Shown piece after piece: positions 8,315-16,637 of a stretch of 64,000 nt of DNA. The notes below the pieces were generated by a model. The model was not told the origin of the DNA and did no database searches. It saw only the letters and a list, made by a program, of their open reading frames with translations. Source of the stretch: Lewinellaceae bacterium (GTDB lineage Bacteria > Bacteroidota > Bacteroidia > Chitinophagales > Saprospiraceae); contig JACJYI010000003.1 in assembly GCA_020636225.1 (NCBI GenBank), positions 310,001 to 374,000 on the forward strand, read 5' to 3'. Numbering within the stretch: position 1 is the first letter of the stretch; each line of letters starts with the position of its first letter. Made by a program: the position numbers and the translations under genes.

Positions 8315-8917
8315 ATGGAAGACCGATTTGAGTCGCTGATCGAAGGCTTGCTGGATGACCAGTTTGCCAGTACAGCTGATTTCCTGTCCCCCGATCTGGT
8401 GGACCGCCTGCGGACGAACCTGCTCACCCGATTGCACCAGGGTCAGATGCATCCCGCCGGGATCGGCCGTGCCATCGGATTCCAGACCAATGCCAGTATT
8501 CGAGGTGATCTGATCAGCTGGCTGGATGACGCCCCCGAGGATGAGGCAGAGCAGGAATTCCTGGCGCTGGTCCGGGAGTTCATGGCCTACCTCAACAGGA
8601 CCTGTTACACGGGCCTGAACGCCCTCGAATTCCATTATGCGATCTATGGGCCGGGATCATTCTACAAGCGCCACAAAGACCAGTTTCGCTCCGATTCGGG
8701 CAGGCGGTTCTCCCTGGTCTCCTACCTCAATGAGGATTGGCTGCCGATCGATGGTGGCGCCCTCGTGCTCTCTCCGGAACAGAACGGAGAAAAGGTCATC
8801 TTTCCTGAGGGCGGTCGCATGGTTCTGTTCAAGAGCGATGAGGTCGAACATGAGGTCCTGCCCACCGTCCGCCCGAGAATGAGCATCACCGGATGGTTGA
8901 AAACCGTGTCTTACTAG
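8315..8917 (+). CDS. 2-oxoglutarate/Fe(II)-dependent oxygenase
   Basis: A 200-residue cytoplasmic protein of the 2OG-Fe(II) oxygenase superfamily, close in pattern to the prolyl-4-hydroxylase-like single-domain enzymes. The iron ligands are visible: H and D in YKRHKDQF (~118-123) and the distal His in DEVEHEVLP (~178). The Arg that binds 2-oxoglutarate follows in RPRMSITGWL. The middle SLVSYLNEDWLPIDGGALVL is the jelly-roll core typical of the fold. The substrate is unknown; candidates include a protein prolyl residue or a small molecule. It stands between murA and a cytochrome lipoprotein, with a 10-bp inverted repeat just upstream. Confidence 0.85.
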   Translation: MEDRFESLIEGLLDDQFASTADFLSPDLVDRLRTNLLTRLHQGQMHPAGIGRAIGFQTNASIRGDLISWLDDAPEDEAEQEFLALVREFMAYLNRTCYTGLNALEFHYAIYGPGSFYKRHKDQFRSDSGRRFSLVSYLNEDWLPIDGGALVLSPEQNGEKVIFPEGGRMVLFKSDEVEHEVLPTVRPRMSITGWLKTVSY

Positions 8918-9051
8918 ACGTGTGGGGTGCCGTCCCCTGGATGTCCAAGCAGGAATGGACGGGATCCTGCCGTGCTTCATTTGAGAATTTCCTGCGGTTG
9001 AATTGGGCACCAGGCCTGTTTTTCCCGCATCTTTGCAGAAAGAGACCGCCG

Positions 9052-9504
9052 ATGATTCGCCATGCAATACTCTTGTCCTTTGTGCTATGCAGCCTGTTCA
9101 CCTCCTGCGGAGAGAAGGAATCCTGTGCTGCCGACAGCCGCCCGAAGATCTACAATCCGAACGGTGACAGTGAACTGGCCCTGCTGATGCGGGATATGTT
9201 CGACGAAGGGATGCGGGTGAAAGAGGAAGTGGCCACGGGCAAGCGACCCCTTCCCGCCTGGGATGCGGACGCCATTTTTACGGCCCATGCCACCCAACCC
9301 GAGAAGGTGGCCACTCCGGAATTCAAGGCCTATGCCCAATCCTTCCTGGAAGCCGCCCGGGCCATGGAAGAAGCCTCCCCGGAGGATTACAAGTCGACCT
9401 ACCAGGGGATGGTCAAGACCTGCATCGCCTGCCATCAGGAGGTCTGTCCCGGTCCGATCGTGAAGATCAACAAGATGCTGCTGGATGAATCTGAATCACT
9501 CTGA
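9052..9504 (+). CDS. c-type cytochrome-like lipoprotein (CxxCH near C terminus)
   Basis: A 150-residue lipoprotein. The signal MIRHAILLSFVLCSLFTSC gives a lipobox with acceptor Cys19. A single haem-attachment motif CIACH lies near residue 123, followed by QEVCPGPI. A C-terminal CxxCH after a mostly helical region recalls class II cytochromes (cytochrome c' type). The remainder (MRDMFDEGMRVKEEVATGK, YAQSFLEAARAMEEA) is amphipathic helix, consistent with a four-helix bundle. It probably carries or senses electrons or a ligand in the periplasm. A -7-like CATCTTTG lies at 9028-9035 and would give a leader of ~12 bases. Confidence 0.8.
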   Translation: MIRHAILLSFVLCSLFTSCGEKESCAADSRPKIYNPNGDSELALLMRDMFDEGMRVKEEVATGKRPLPAWDADAIFTAHATQPEKVATPEFKAYAQSFLEAARAMEEASPEDYKSTYQGMVKTCIACHQEVCPGPIVKINKMLLDESESL

Positions 9505-9673
9505 TTCACTATCCTTCTCTTGCTGGCCTGGGATCGAAGACTGAAACATCCATCCGGCAGCCTGCTGACCTCACGGTGATCCCTTCCAGACTTGACAGGT
9601 GTTTCGTCGCGTCAATGGTTTCGGTATGACCGGGCTGCCTGGACCGGCCACTGCAGATCTGGACCCTTGAGGC
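9505..9673. other. Intergenic stretch without recognised gene
   Basis: Between the cytochrome lipoprotein and the interrupted small gene. I see no convincing coding frame, RNA gene or strong terminator here. Together with the MITE-like element and the small broken gene it makes up the 546-base gap up to 10051. Confidence 0.5.
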
Positions 9674-9994
9674 TTATTCATCGCCCATCGGAGGAGTATA
9701 GGGCACCTCTATCAACCCCACTCAATGACCAAACAAATCCTTTCAGGATTTTCACTCGAGACAACCTGCGCGATACTGCGTTATTTCTCAATTACTTAGC
9801 TATGGCTATGCTCTTTCGAAATGCCTTGTCTCGCTTGGTTCTCTCGAGTGTTGGCCTATTTCGGAGGTTAATAGAAGTGCCCTATACTTGATGTAGTCCG
9901 GGTGCGAGGCAACTGGTATGGTGGTGCAGGGATCAAGCCGGTATATCCCGTCAGTGATCCATCTGTATTCCACCCGATACCCGTCGTTCGACAT
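9674..9994 (-). pseudogene. Small ORF interrupted by MITE-like element
   Basis: Reading leftward from ATG 9994, the frame gives MSNDGYRVEYRWITDGIY..., then runs into the element at 9882. If the element (9701-9882) and one copy of the TATA duplication are removed, the frame continues ...DYIKY-TPPMGDE and stops at TAA 9676-9674, giving a 44-residue product. In its present state the frame reads through part of the element and ends as a 62-residue chimera. No homologue is recognised, so the ORF may be short by chance. The clean restoration is the main evidence that it was a gene. Confidence 0.4.
9701..9882 (+). mobile_element. MITE-like element, copy A (182 bp)
   Basis: Bounded by imperfect terminal inverted repeats GGGCACYTCTATYAACCYC: the left end reads GGGCACCTCTATCAACCCC, and the right end in reverse complement GGGCACTTCTATTAACCTC. 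It is flanked on both sides by TATA (9697-9700 and 9883-9886), a 4-bp target duplication. A second inverted motif, CACTCGAGAnAACC, lies further in on both arms. The element contains the small hairpins AATCCT/AGGATT and TAGC/GCTA. It encodes no transposase and so must depend on one elsewhere. The copy at 42664-42865 is the same element in reverse complement. Confidence 0.85.
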
Positions 9995-10050
9995 TCGTCA
10001 GGAAGAGGGAAAGGGTAAGTGTGCAGGAGGGCCCCCCTTCAGCAGACCAC

Positions 10051-11058
10051 TTACTTCTTTGCCCGGATCTCCTGCCGGTCAGCCATCCGGTAGACGGTCT
10101 CCACGATCTGGTCGATCAGGGGAGGATGGTCGATGTAGCGAACATGCCGGTTGTCCTCCCCCCAGATGGGGACGGTGACGATCTTGGTCCGCTGGCCGAT
10201 GGTGATGCTGGTTTGCAGTGGCATGGGGCGAGGCCGTTCCCGCTTTCGTCGATGGCACTCCTGGTCCGTACAATCATATTCACGGTCAAGCTCGAAATAC
10301 CCGTTCTCCTGGATCCACTCGGCAAAGTCCTCCAGCTCCGAACGGGAGATATTCTTCCGGGTCACCATGAGCCCGTCTCGTTTCGTCTGGACCTCGCGGA
10401 TCAGTCGGCCCTCCGAATTGATGGTCACATACTGCCGGTAGACGGGGTTGATCCCGCCATAGTATCCCCCACCGGATACTTCGATCCGGATCGGGATGGG
10501 CGGTGGACCCGGAGGAGTCGCTGGCCGTTGCCATCGGCGCCAGAAGGCCCACCAGGGTGTATCCTGCCCGGTGGTCCGGGTGGGCTGGTCCTTTCTGACG
10601 AGAATGGTGGGCAGCTCGTACCAGGGTCGCTGGAAGGGAGACTGCCCAGCATCGATCCGGCTGAAGACATAGAGATAGTCCGTCCGGCTGTTCGGCGCCT
10701 GGAAACCCAGCTGCAGGGTGTTGGGATCCGGTCGCTGGACACAATAGATGGAATCCTGCCGGTAGTGAAGCATCAGTCGCCCCTGGTTCACCGACCAGGA
10801 TGACTGGCTGTATTGGCCATTGGTCGAGATCTCGGCGCTGTTGTCGTATCGAAAATGGAGGTAGGAGGGGAACTGGGCGCCACCCTGATGGATGACCTGG
10901 TTCGTTCCGGTATGCAGGGTGTACCGGTACTGCCAGTAGCTTTCGACGAGAATGGATTCATTGACCCTGGAGTAGGGGCAGACCCCGGCCTGGGCCACGA
11001 GGTGGACCGGGAGCAGGAGGATGGCCAGGCCAAACAGGGCAGTGAATTGCGGTTTCAT
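10051..11058 (-). CDS. Secreted protein of unknown function
   Basis: A 335-residue protein with a signal peptide (MKPQFTALFGLAILLLPVHLVAQA, cleavage near 23). The central part has a W/R-rich and proline-rich linker (PWWAFWRRWQRPATPPGPPPIP, residues ~168-190), which separates an N-terminal domain from a C-terminal one (RIEVSGGGYYGGINPVYRQY to the end). The C-terminal half includes the pair DCTDQEC, a possible disulfide. I recognise no family. It lies head-to-tail with the FadL-like gene (55-base gap) on the minus strand and could be co-transcribed with it. Confidence 0.75.
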   Translation of the reverse strand: MKPQFTALFGLAILLLPVHLVAQAGVCPYSRVNESILVESYWQYRYTLHTGTNQVIHQGGAQFPSYLHFRYDNSAEISTNGQYSQSSWSVNQGRLMLHYRQDSIYCVQRPDPNTLQLGFQAPNSRTDYLYVFSRIDAGQSPFQRPWYELPTILVRKDQPTRTTGQDTPWWAFWRRWQRPATPPGPPPIPIRIEVSGGGYYGGINPVYRQYVTINSEGRLIREVQTKRDGLMVTRKNISRSELEDFAEWIQENGYFELDREYDCTDQECHRRKRERPRPMPLQTSITIGQRTKIVTVPIWGEDNRHVRYIDHPPLIDQIVETVYRMADRQEIRAKK

Positions 11059-11113
11059 AGGGCCTGAAAAGGGACAAGCGGGTCTTCACCCGCCTGCCCA
11101 AAAATTCCCCCCT

Positions 11114-12631
11114 TTACAACTTTATACCTAGGGTCATCACGAACAGGTCCTGGACCTGTTCCGTATTGACCAGTATCTCTGGTGCTGTTGATGTGGCGTA
11201 AGGGATATACCCTTCCTCCCGTGTCTGCCTGCGAAATCCGAGGTCGATGTAAAACTTCTCTTCCCGGATCCCGAGGCCTGCTGACCAGGAGCGCGACCAC
11301 ATCTCTTCATTAGCATACTCCGTGCCAGAAAAGCCAAGTCCGGCTCGAAAACGGAAAATTTTATACGCGAGTTCACCCCCCATTCGCAAGTTCAAGGCAT
11401 CCTGAAGCTGATCGGTAATGGCCTGGTTGGCGATGCGTTCGGCCTGTCGGAACCCGGGATTGTCGAACTCCGGGGTGAAATTGAAGCTGGAAGTACTATA
11501 GTCCACCCACTCGACCTCCGCACTGAGAAATCCGGAAGGACGATCGATCCCCGTAGATGGATCGCTTCCGCCCAGGACAATGCCGATGTCCCCGATCAAC
11601 CGCCAGGGAGTGTAGAGCCGGTAGTCGAACACCCCGTCCGGCGACTGGGCATCCAGGTTGTAATTCTGCCCATTCTCGGTGAAGTTATAGGTCAGTTCCT
11701 TGCTGTAATTGTCGGTAATGGCAAAGGCCGTTGGGGTATGCACGGCAGCGCCGACCCGGAACATCTGGTTGATCCGGTAGATGAAGCCCAGTTTGAGATT
11801 GATCCCGGTACCGCTGCTCTGCAGGTTCTCCTGCCAGTTCAGACTGTTGAAGAACGGAATGGTGTCCAGCTCATCCACTTCCTGGTATTCCTTGCTCTCC
11901 TCATAATTGAGGATCGGAACGCCAATGGTGGCACCCACATACAGTTTATCATCATAGTTGCCGGCAAAGCCGAGCTGCAGCTCATTCTGGTAGCCCGAGG
12001 TGGTGATGGTCTGGTTCTTCCGGATCAGTCCACTCCGATCCGTGGGCACGAGCTGGATGTCCGACGTGTAGAACAGGTCACCGTCGGGGTCGTAGATGGC
12101 GCCGGCTTCATAGGCCAGCCCGCCTTCAAAGTCATCCAGTTCATCGGGCGTCAGTCCGTCAGCCAGTTCGACAAACCGGTCGGTCAGCGAGCCGGGGGCC
12201 TGTCCCTCCCAATACCGCTGTGAGCGGTAGGTGGCCAGCTGGGTGATGCCAATGCCCAGGTTGGCAGTCTTCCAGCGCCCGCGCCGTGGCCGATGCACGG
12301 CGATGATATTGCCGTTGTTGAAATGGAAGCGATTGAGGTCGTCCGGATAGATCGCATTGTCCCCTCCGGTCAGTCGGCTGTTGTTGGTGATATGGTACAG
12401 CCCCGGGCTGAGGGCCAGTTCTGACCGGCGGTAGGAGGCCAGGCCAGCCGGGTTGGTGGACAGGACCCCGAAATCTGCGCCCAGGGCACCCAGGGTGCCC
12501 ATCACTCCGATGGAACGAGCGCCCCCATTCCGGTCGAGACGGCTGTAGCGCAATGCATCACTGAACGATTGGGCCTGGACACCGTGCAATGCGAGCAGGA
12601 ACAGGCCGATGAATATGATCTTGATTTTCAT
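11114..12631 (-). CDS. OmpP1/FadL-like outer-membrane protein
   Basis: A ~505-residue protein with a signal peptide (MKIKIIFIGLFLLALHGVQAQ). The mature start SFSDALRYSRLDRNGGARSIGVMGTLGALGADFGVLSTNPAGLASY is the characteristic N-terminal plug region of the OmpP1/FadL/TodX hydrophobic-substrate transporters of Bacteroidota. The rest alternates short strands with aromatic residues, as in a beta barrel. A longer upstream GTG start is possible, but it lies in the terminator stem of the preceding gene, so the Met shown (within one base) is preferred. The substrate is unknown. Confidence 0.82.
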   Translation of the reverse strand: MKIKIIFIGLFLLALHGVQAQSFSDALRYSRLDRNGGARSIGVMGTLGALGADFGVLSTNPAGLASYRRSELALSPGLYHITNNSRLTGGDNAIYPDDLNRFHFNNGNIIAVHRPRRGRWKTANLGIGITQLATYRSQRYWEGQAPGSLTDRFVELADGLTPDELDDFEGGLAYEAGAIYDPDGDLFYTSDIQLVPTDRSGLIRKNQTITTSGYQNELQLGFAGNYDDKLYVGATIGVPILNYEESKEYQEVDELDTIPFFNSLNWQENLQSSGTGINLKLGFIYRINQMFRVGAAVHTPTAFAITDNYSKELTYNFTENGQNYNLDAQSPDGVFDYRLYTPWRLIGDIGIVLGGSDPSTGIDRPSGFLSAEVEWVDYSTSSFNFTPEFDNPGFRQAERIANQAITDQLQDALNLRMGGELAYKIFRFRAGLGFSGTEYANEEMWSRSWSAGLGIREEKFYIDLGFRRQTREEGYIPYATSTAPEILVNTEQVQDLFVMTLGIKL

Positions 12632-12668
12632 AGATAGTATTCTTTCTTCATTGGATGGAATAAAAAAG

Positions 12669-12705
12669 GTGGATGACACCCTGAGGGCTGTTCATCCACC
12701 TTTGC
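12669..12705 (-). terminator. Rho-independent terminator of the W/G/N-rich gene
   Basis: The arms AAGGTGGATGA and TCATCCACCTT form an 11-bp stem. Read on the minus strand it is followed by a run of T (TTTTTTATT), as expected for termination of the gene ending at 12737. Confidence 0.75.
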
Positions 12706-12736
12706 ACATGTTACTTCAGAAAACCACCGGGACGAA

Positions 12737-14269
12737 TTACTGATCGCCTCCGCGGCCACTTTTGCGTCCGCCTCCGGAGCTGCTTCCGCTGCTGCTTCCA
12801 CTGCTGCGGTTGTTGCTACGGGAGTTTCCGCCACTGTTGAAGCCTCCGCTGCTGTTGCTGTTGCTGCGCGATGGACGGTCAAACGTCCGGCTGGGCATCT
12901 GTCTGCTCGGAGAGGGCGCCTGATAGCTCGGACGGTCGTTGCTTCGACTGTTTCGGTCGCTACGGTCAGGGAAGGTCTGTGGCTGGCGCTGCCGGGACCG
13001 GTCCAGATTGCTGTCCGGACGAGTCCGTTGGTTCTGGTCGGGGCGGGTTCTCGTCCTTGGATCTGGCAGGGTCCTGGGGTCACGGGTGACCGGTTCCTTG
13101 GTCCGGTTGCGCAGATAATTGTCGCGGTAGCTGTCCCTGGAGCGCTCCTCGACACCAGGACGAGGGGCCTGGCGAACAGGTTCTTTTTTCTCGATGTCGC
13201 TCCAGCGGTCCCGCTGTCCCAGCTGGTCACGGTTGGATGGCGCACCCGGATTGGTTGCCGGCCCGGACGGATCCTGGCGAACAGGATCCAGGTTGCCCGG
13301 ATTCCGGGGATTTTCCACATTCGGACGATTCTGGTTCAAACCGGATTCGCCGATACGGTCCCGGTCGCGGATCACTCCATTGGCTCCATTGCCATTGTCC
13401 TGATCTCTCAGTCCAGCAGCGGCCGGACCGCCTATCCGTTCCTTGAGGATAGGAATGCCTCCGGAGGTGTATTCAGGATCGCGCACCGTGCCACGGCTCG
13501 GGCCCGATCGGGCACCATCGTTCCTGGGACCGTAATAGGTGCCCTTGGGATTGTTGGTCAGGGTGCCGTTCTGATTGCCATACCAGTAGCCCGGTTGGCC
13601 ATAGACATCATTGAAGAAATAGTTGTTGTTGATGAAGTAGTTGTTGCCCCAGCCGTTGTTCCAGCCCCACGGGTTGTTCCACCCCCAGCCGGTGTTCCAG
13701 CCGAAGTTCCAGCCCCGGTTGAAGCAGGCTCCACCCCAGTAGGGATCGAACCATGGGTCATAGACCCGGAACGCGCCCCATGAATTGTAGGTCCAGGGAT
13801 CATAGTAGTTTCTCCAGCCCCAGGTGTTCCATCCGCCAAAGCCGAAGGAAGGCCCCCAGCGGAAGCGGTTGAACCGGCGCCAGGTCCAGTAATCGGCTCC
13901 GCCTCCGATATTGATGTAGATCGATGAGCCGGGCATGATCCATGGATCATAGAATCCCAGGTCGGTATAGACGGGATCGTAATAGTCGAACCCGCGGTAT
14001 GGATTGTGAAAACGACGGATGCGGCTGGAGTAGAAATACCCCTGGTCATCCCAGTAGTCGTAATCATCGTAATCATCCCGGTATTCGGGCAGCTCCTCCC
14101 GGTAGGTGAGGGGTTGCTGGGGAGGCGTCTCCTGCACATATACCACAGGTTCAGGGGAAACATCCCAGACGGGATCGTAATACAGGTCATCACCGGACTG
14201 GGCCTGTACCCCAAAGGGTACGGCGGCGATCAGCAGGGACAACAGTCGGTTTTTCCAAAGATTTTTCAT
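12737..14269 (-). CDS. Secreted low-complexity W/G/N/Y-rich and S/N/G-tailed protein
   Basis: A 510-residue protein with a signal peptide (MKNLWKNRLLSLLIAAVPFGVQAQ). Three composition zones follow. Residues ~50-100 are D/Y-rich (DDYDDYDYWDDQG). Residues ~100-250 are extremely rich in Trp, Gly, Asn, Tyr and Phe (GWNTWGWRNYYDPW, GWNFGWNTGWGWNNPWGW). Residues ~260-510 are R/D/P-rich and then S/N/G-rich (SSGSSSGSSSGGGRKSGRGG at the end). No conserved enzyme domain is visible. Proteins of this kind are found in Bacteroidota genomes without an assigned role; an extracellular, adhesive or phase-separating structural role is speculation. Long opposite-strand frames here come from its biased codons. 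Confidence 0.8.
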   Translation of the reverse strand: MKNLWKNRLLSLLIAAVPFGVQAQSGDDLYYDPVWDVSPEPVVYVQETPPQQPLTYREELPEYRDDYDDYDYWDDQGYFYSSRIRRFHNPYRGFDYYDPVYTDLGFYDPWIMPGSSIYINIGGGADYWTWRRFNRFRWGPSFGFGGWNTWGWRNYYDPWTYNSWGAFRVYDPWFDPYWGGACFNRGWNFGWNTGWGWNNPWGWNNGWGNNYFINNNYFFNDVYGQPGYWYGNQNGTLTNNPKGTYYGPRNDGARSGPSRGTVRDPEYTSGGIPILKERIGGPAAAGLRDQDNGNGANGVIRDRDRIGESGLNQNRPNVENPRNPGNLDPVRQDPSGPATNPGAPSNRDQLGQRDRWSDIEKKEPVRQAPRPGVEERSRDSYRDNYLRNRTKEPVTRDPRTLPDPRTRTRPDQNQRTRPDSNLDRSRQRQPQTFPDRSDRNSRSNDRPSYQAPSPSRQMPSRTFDRPSRSNSNSSGGFNSGGNSRSNNRSSGSSSGSSSGGGRKSGRGGDQ

Positions 14270-14474
14270 GTGCTTTTCTCGTTGTGGTCAAACTCCTCTC
14301 TTCCAATACTAAAGTAGTACTTTTGGGGCCTGAAAGGTGTTAAAACGCTCTTAATTCAAATAAAGAGGGTGTTAAACTGCTCTTCACTGATGACAACAAC
14401 CGGATGAATGATCCGGTTCCGGTGCAACGAAGCAGGGCCAAGTACCGTAAAGACCTTCAACCCAATTCCCCGTT

Positions 14475-15941
14475 ATGGCGAAAGAGATCACGTCCCGAAG
14501 CGAAGATTACAGTCAGTGGTATAATGATATCGTGCGCAAGGCCGGCATGGCCGACCACAGCGCCGTGCGCGGTTGCATGGTCATCAAGCCCCATGGTTTT
14601 GCCATCTGGGAGAAGATGCAGCAGCAGCTCGACCGGATGTTCAAGGATACCGGTCATGTCAATGCCTATTTCCCCCTGTTCATCCCCAAGAGCTTCCTCA
14701 GCAAGGAGGCAGAGCATGTGGAAGGGTTCGCCAAGGAATGCGCGGTGGTCACCCATCACCGACTGATGAATGCGCCGGATGGATCCGGCGTCGTGGTCGA
14801 TCCGACGGCCAAGCTCGAAGAAGAGCTGATCGTCCGGCCGACCTCGGAGACCATCATCTGGAACACGTATCGCGACTGGATCCAGAGCTATCGCGACCTG
14901 CCCCTGCTGATCAATCAGTGGGCCAATGTGGTGCGCTGGGAAATGCGCACCCGCCTCTTCTTGCGGACCGCCGAATTCCTCTGGCAGGAGGGGCACACTG
15001 CCCATGCCAGCCGGGAAGAAGCCATTGAGGAGACCCGGTTGATCCTGGATGTCTATGCCTCCTTCGCCGAAGAGTATATGGCCATGCCGGTGATCAAGGG
15101 GGTGAAGACGGCCAACGAGCGCTTTGCCGGCGCCGAGGATACGTATTGTATCGAGGCCCTGATGCAGGATGGAAAGGCCCTCCAGGCCGGCACCTCCCAC
15201 TTCCTGGGGCAGAACTTTGCCCGTGCCTTTGATGTCAACTTCCTGAACAAGGAGAACCAGCAGGAACTGGTGTGGGCCACCTCATGGGGGGTATCCACCC
15301 GCCTGATCGGTGGACTGATCATGACCCACAGCGATGATGATGGACTGGTGTTGCCACCCAAACTGGCGCCGACCCAGGTGGTGATCGTGCCCATCCCCAA
15401 ACCGGCACCGGAGATCGATGACGCTGCGCAGACCCTGATGAAGGCACTGCGAGCGCAGGGGATTTCCGTCAAGTATGACAACGACGAGACCAAGCGTCCC
15501 GGATTCAAGTTTGCCGAGCACGAGATGCAGGGTGTGCCGGTGCGTGTCGGCATCGGTATGCGCGACCTGGAACAGGGACAGCTCGAGATCGCCCGTCGGG
15601 ATACCAAGGAGAAATCCTTCGTGCCCAAGGACGGCGCTCCCGCCTATATTGCCAACCTGCTGGACGAGATCCAGGAGAACCTGCTGCAGCGGGCGAAAGC
15701 CTATCGAGGCGAGAATACCCGCACAGCGAATACCATCGAGGAATTCGAAACCATCCTGGATGGACCCGGAGGCTTTGTTTCCGCCCATTGGGATGGCACC
15801 AGTGAGACAGAACTGGCCATCAAGGAGCGCACCAAGGCCACCATCCGGTGTATTCCGCTGGACAATCCTCTGGAGCAAGGCACCTGTATCCTCACCGGCA
15901 AGCCGAGCACCCAGCGCGTGCTGTTCGCCCGGGCGTATTGA
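14475..15941 (+). CDS. proS: Prolyl-tRNA synthetase, archaeal/eukaryotic type
   Basis: It charges tRNA-Pro. The 488-residue length and the opening ITSRSEDYSQWYNDIVRKAGMADHSAVRGCMVIKPHG match the short ProS type without the bacterial INS editing domain. Class II motif 2 (RWEMRTRLFLRTAEFLWQEGHTAH) and motif 3 (GLIMTHSDDDGLVLPPKLAP) are intact, followed by the anticodon-binding domain. The C terminus ends ...STQRVLFARAY, and that 3' end is repeated at 19174-19227. The start at 14475 gives MAKEITSRSED; no strong promoter was identified in the 200 bases upstream, which hold a small AACCGGAT/ATCCGGTT hairpin near 14400. Confidence 0.97.
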   Translation: MAKEITSRSEDYSQWYNDIVRKAGMADHSAVRGCMVIKPHGFAIWEKMQQQLDRMFKDTGHVNAYFPLFIPKSFLSKEAEHVEGFAKECAVVTHHRLMNAPDGSGVVVDPTAKLEEELIVRPTSETIIWNTYRDWIQSYRDLPLLINQWANVVRWEMRTRLFLRTAEFLWQEGHTAHASREEAIEETRLILDVYASFAEEYMAMPVIKGVKTANERFAGAEDTYCIEALMQDGKALQAGTSHFLGQNFARAFDVNFLNKENQQELVWATSWGVSTRLIGGLIMTHSDDDGLVLPPKLAPTQVVIVPIPKPAPEIDDAAQTLMKALRAQGISVKYDNDETKRPGFKFAEHEMQGVPVRVGIGMRDLEQGQLEIARRDTKEKSFVPKDGAPAYIANLLDEIQENLLQRAKAYRGENTRTANTIEEFETILDGPGGFVSAHWDGTSETELAIKERTKATIRCIPLDNPLEQGTCILTGKPSTQRVLFARAY

Positions 15942-15943
15942 TC
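15890..15943 (+). repeat. 54-bp direct repeat, left copy (proS 3' end)
   Basis: The last 52 bases of proS plus TC. It is identical to 19174-19227 at 52 of 54 positions by direct comparison (A/T and C/G differences). It marks the left boundary of the AT-rich insert. Confidence 0.88.
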
Positions 15944-16261
15944 GTAGTGGTTGAGGTCACCCCTTTGGAAATTGAAGGAGAGGGTGTTTGTGTCCGTGGT
16001 TTGGTTGGGTGATCAACGGGCTGGTTTTGCCAGTAGCCGACAATTGATCATTTTCGCATTCAGCATATCATGTTGGCAACCTTCCATTTTTCTTGTTAAT
16101 ATTTTTTCAAAGAAGACCGATTGTTGCATTTTCAGAATATAATTCCGATTGCACTGTTTAAGTCAAATTAACGTATTGCAAGTGGAAGAATGGCCTGTTT
16201 TTGTAGGGGAAAATGCTTAGATTGCAAAGTATATTTTCTCACGTTGTCTCAATCTATAGCA

Positions 16262-16637
16262 ATGAAAAATTACCCTCCCCCACACACGCACATCCAGATT
16301 TCTCCGGCTTCTTAGCATCGCTCTGTTTCTCCCCCTCATGGCTACGGCCCAATCAAGTGATCCCATGCCTGCCATTTGCGGCATGAGTGATTCGATCGCC
16401 CCGTCTGGACAGGGAGGACAGCCCGCACCTGGTGCGATGACCTGTGATATTCACAAGGATGATCCTGTTTTTAAAGATGTTGCTCGATTCACGCCAGATC
16501 CTGGAAACGGCCAGGGTGATTGTTCAGCACTAAGTTCATCAGATCTCGGGCAGCCAACCTGGCCGCCCGAGGTTATCAACTTCTCACAGTATGATTCGCT
16601 TTATCCATGTCCTTCTCTTCCTTCTAAGTGGGTATGA
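16262..16637 (+). pseudogene. Frameshifted N-terminal fragment of a secreted protein
   Basis: ATG 16262 opens MKNYPPP and then hits a stop at once. One base fewer in the C run at 16277-16281 would join it to a clean signal peptide (RFLRLLSIALFLPLMATAQ) in another frame, continuing SSDPMPAICGMSDS to the stop at 16637. That end overlaps, in a different frame, the signal-peptide codons of the next gene at 16591. I therefore read it as a decayed exported gene whose 3' part was lost. The alternative, an unrelated short ORF starting at 16338, would lack a signal peptide. Confidence 0.45.

Noticed and set aside
12628..13783. Frames opposite and out of phase with the W/G/N-rich gene
   Set aside because: Shadow frames of a low-complexity gene; composition mirrors its repeats.
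15951..16142. 63-residue frame after proS
   Set aside because: TTG start, no family signal, AT-rich spacer; no support.
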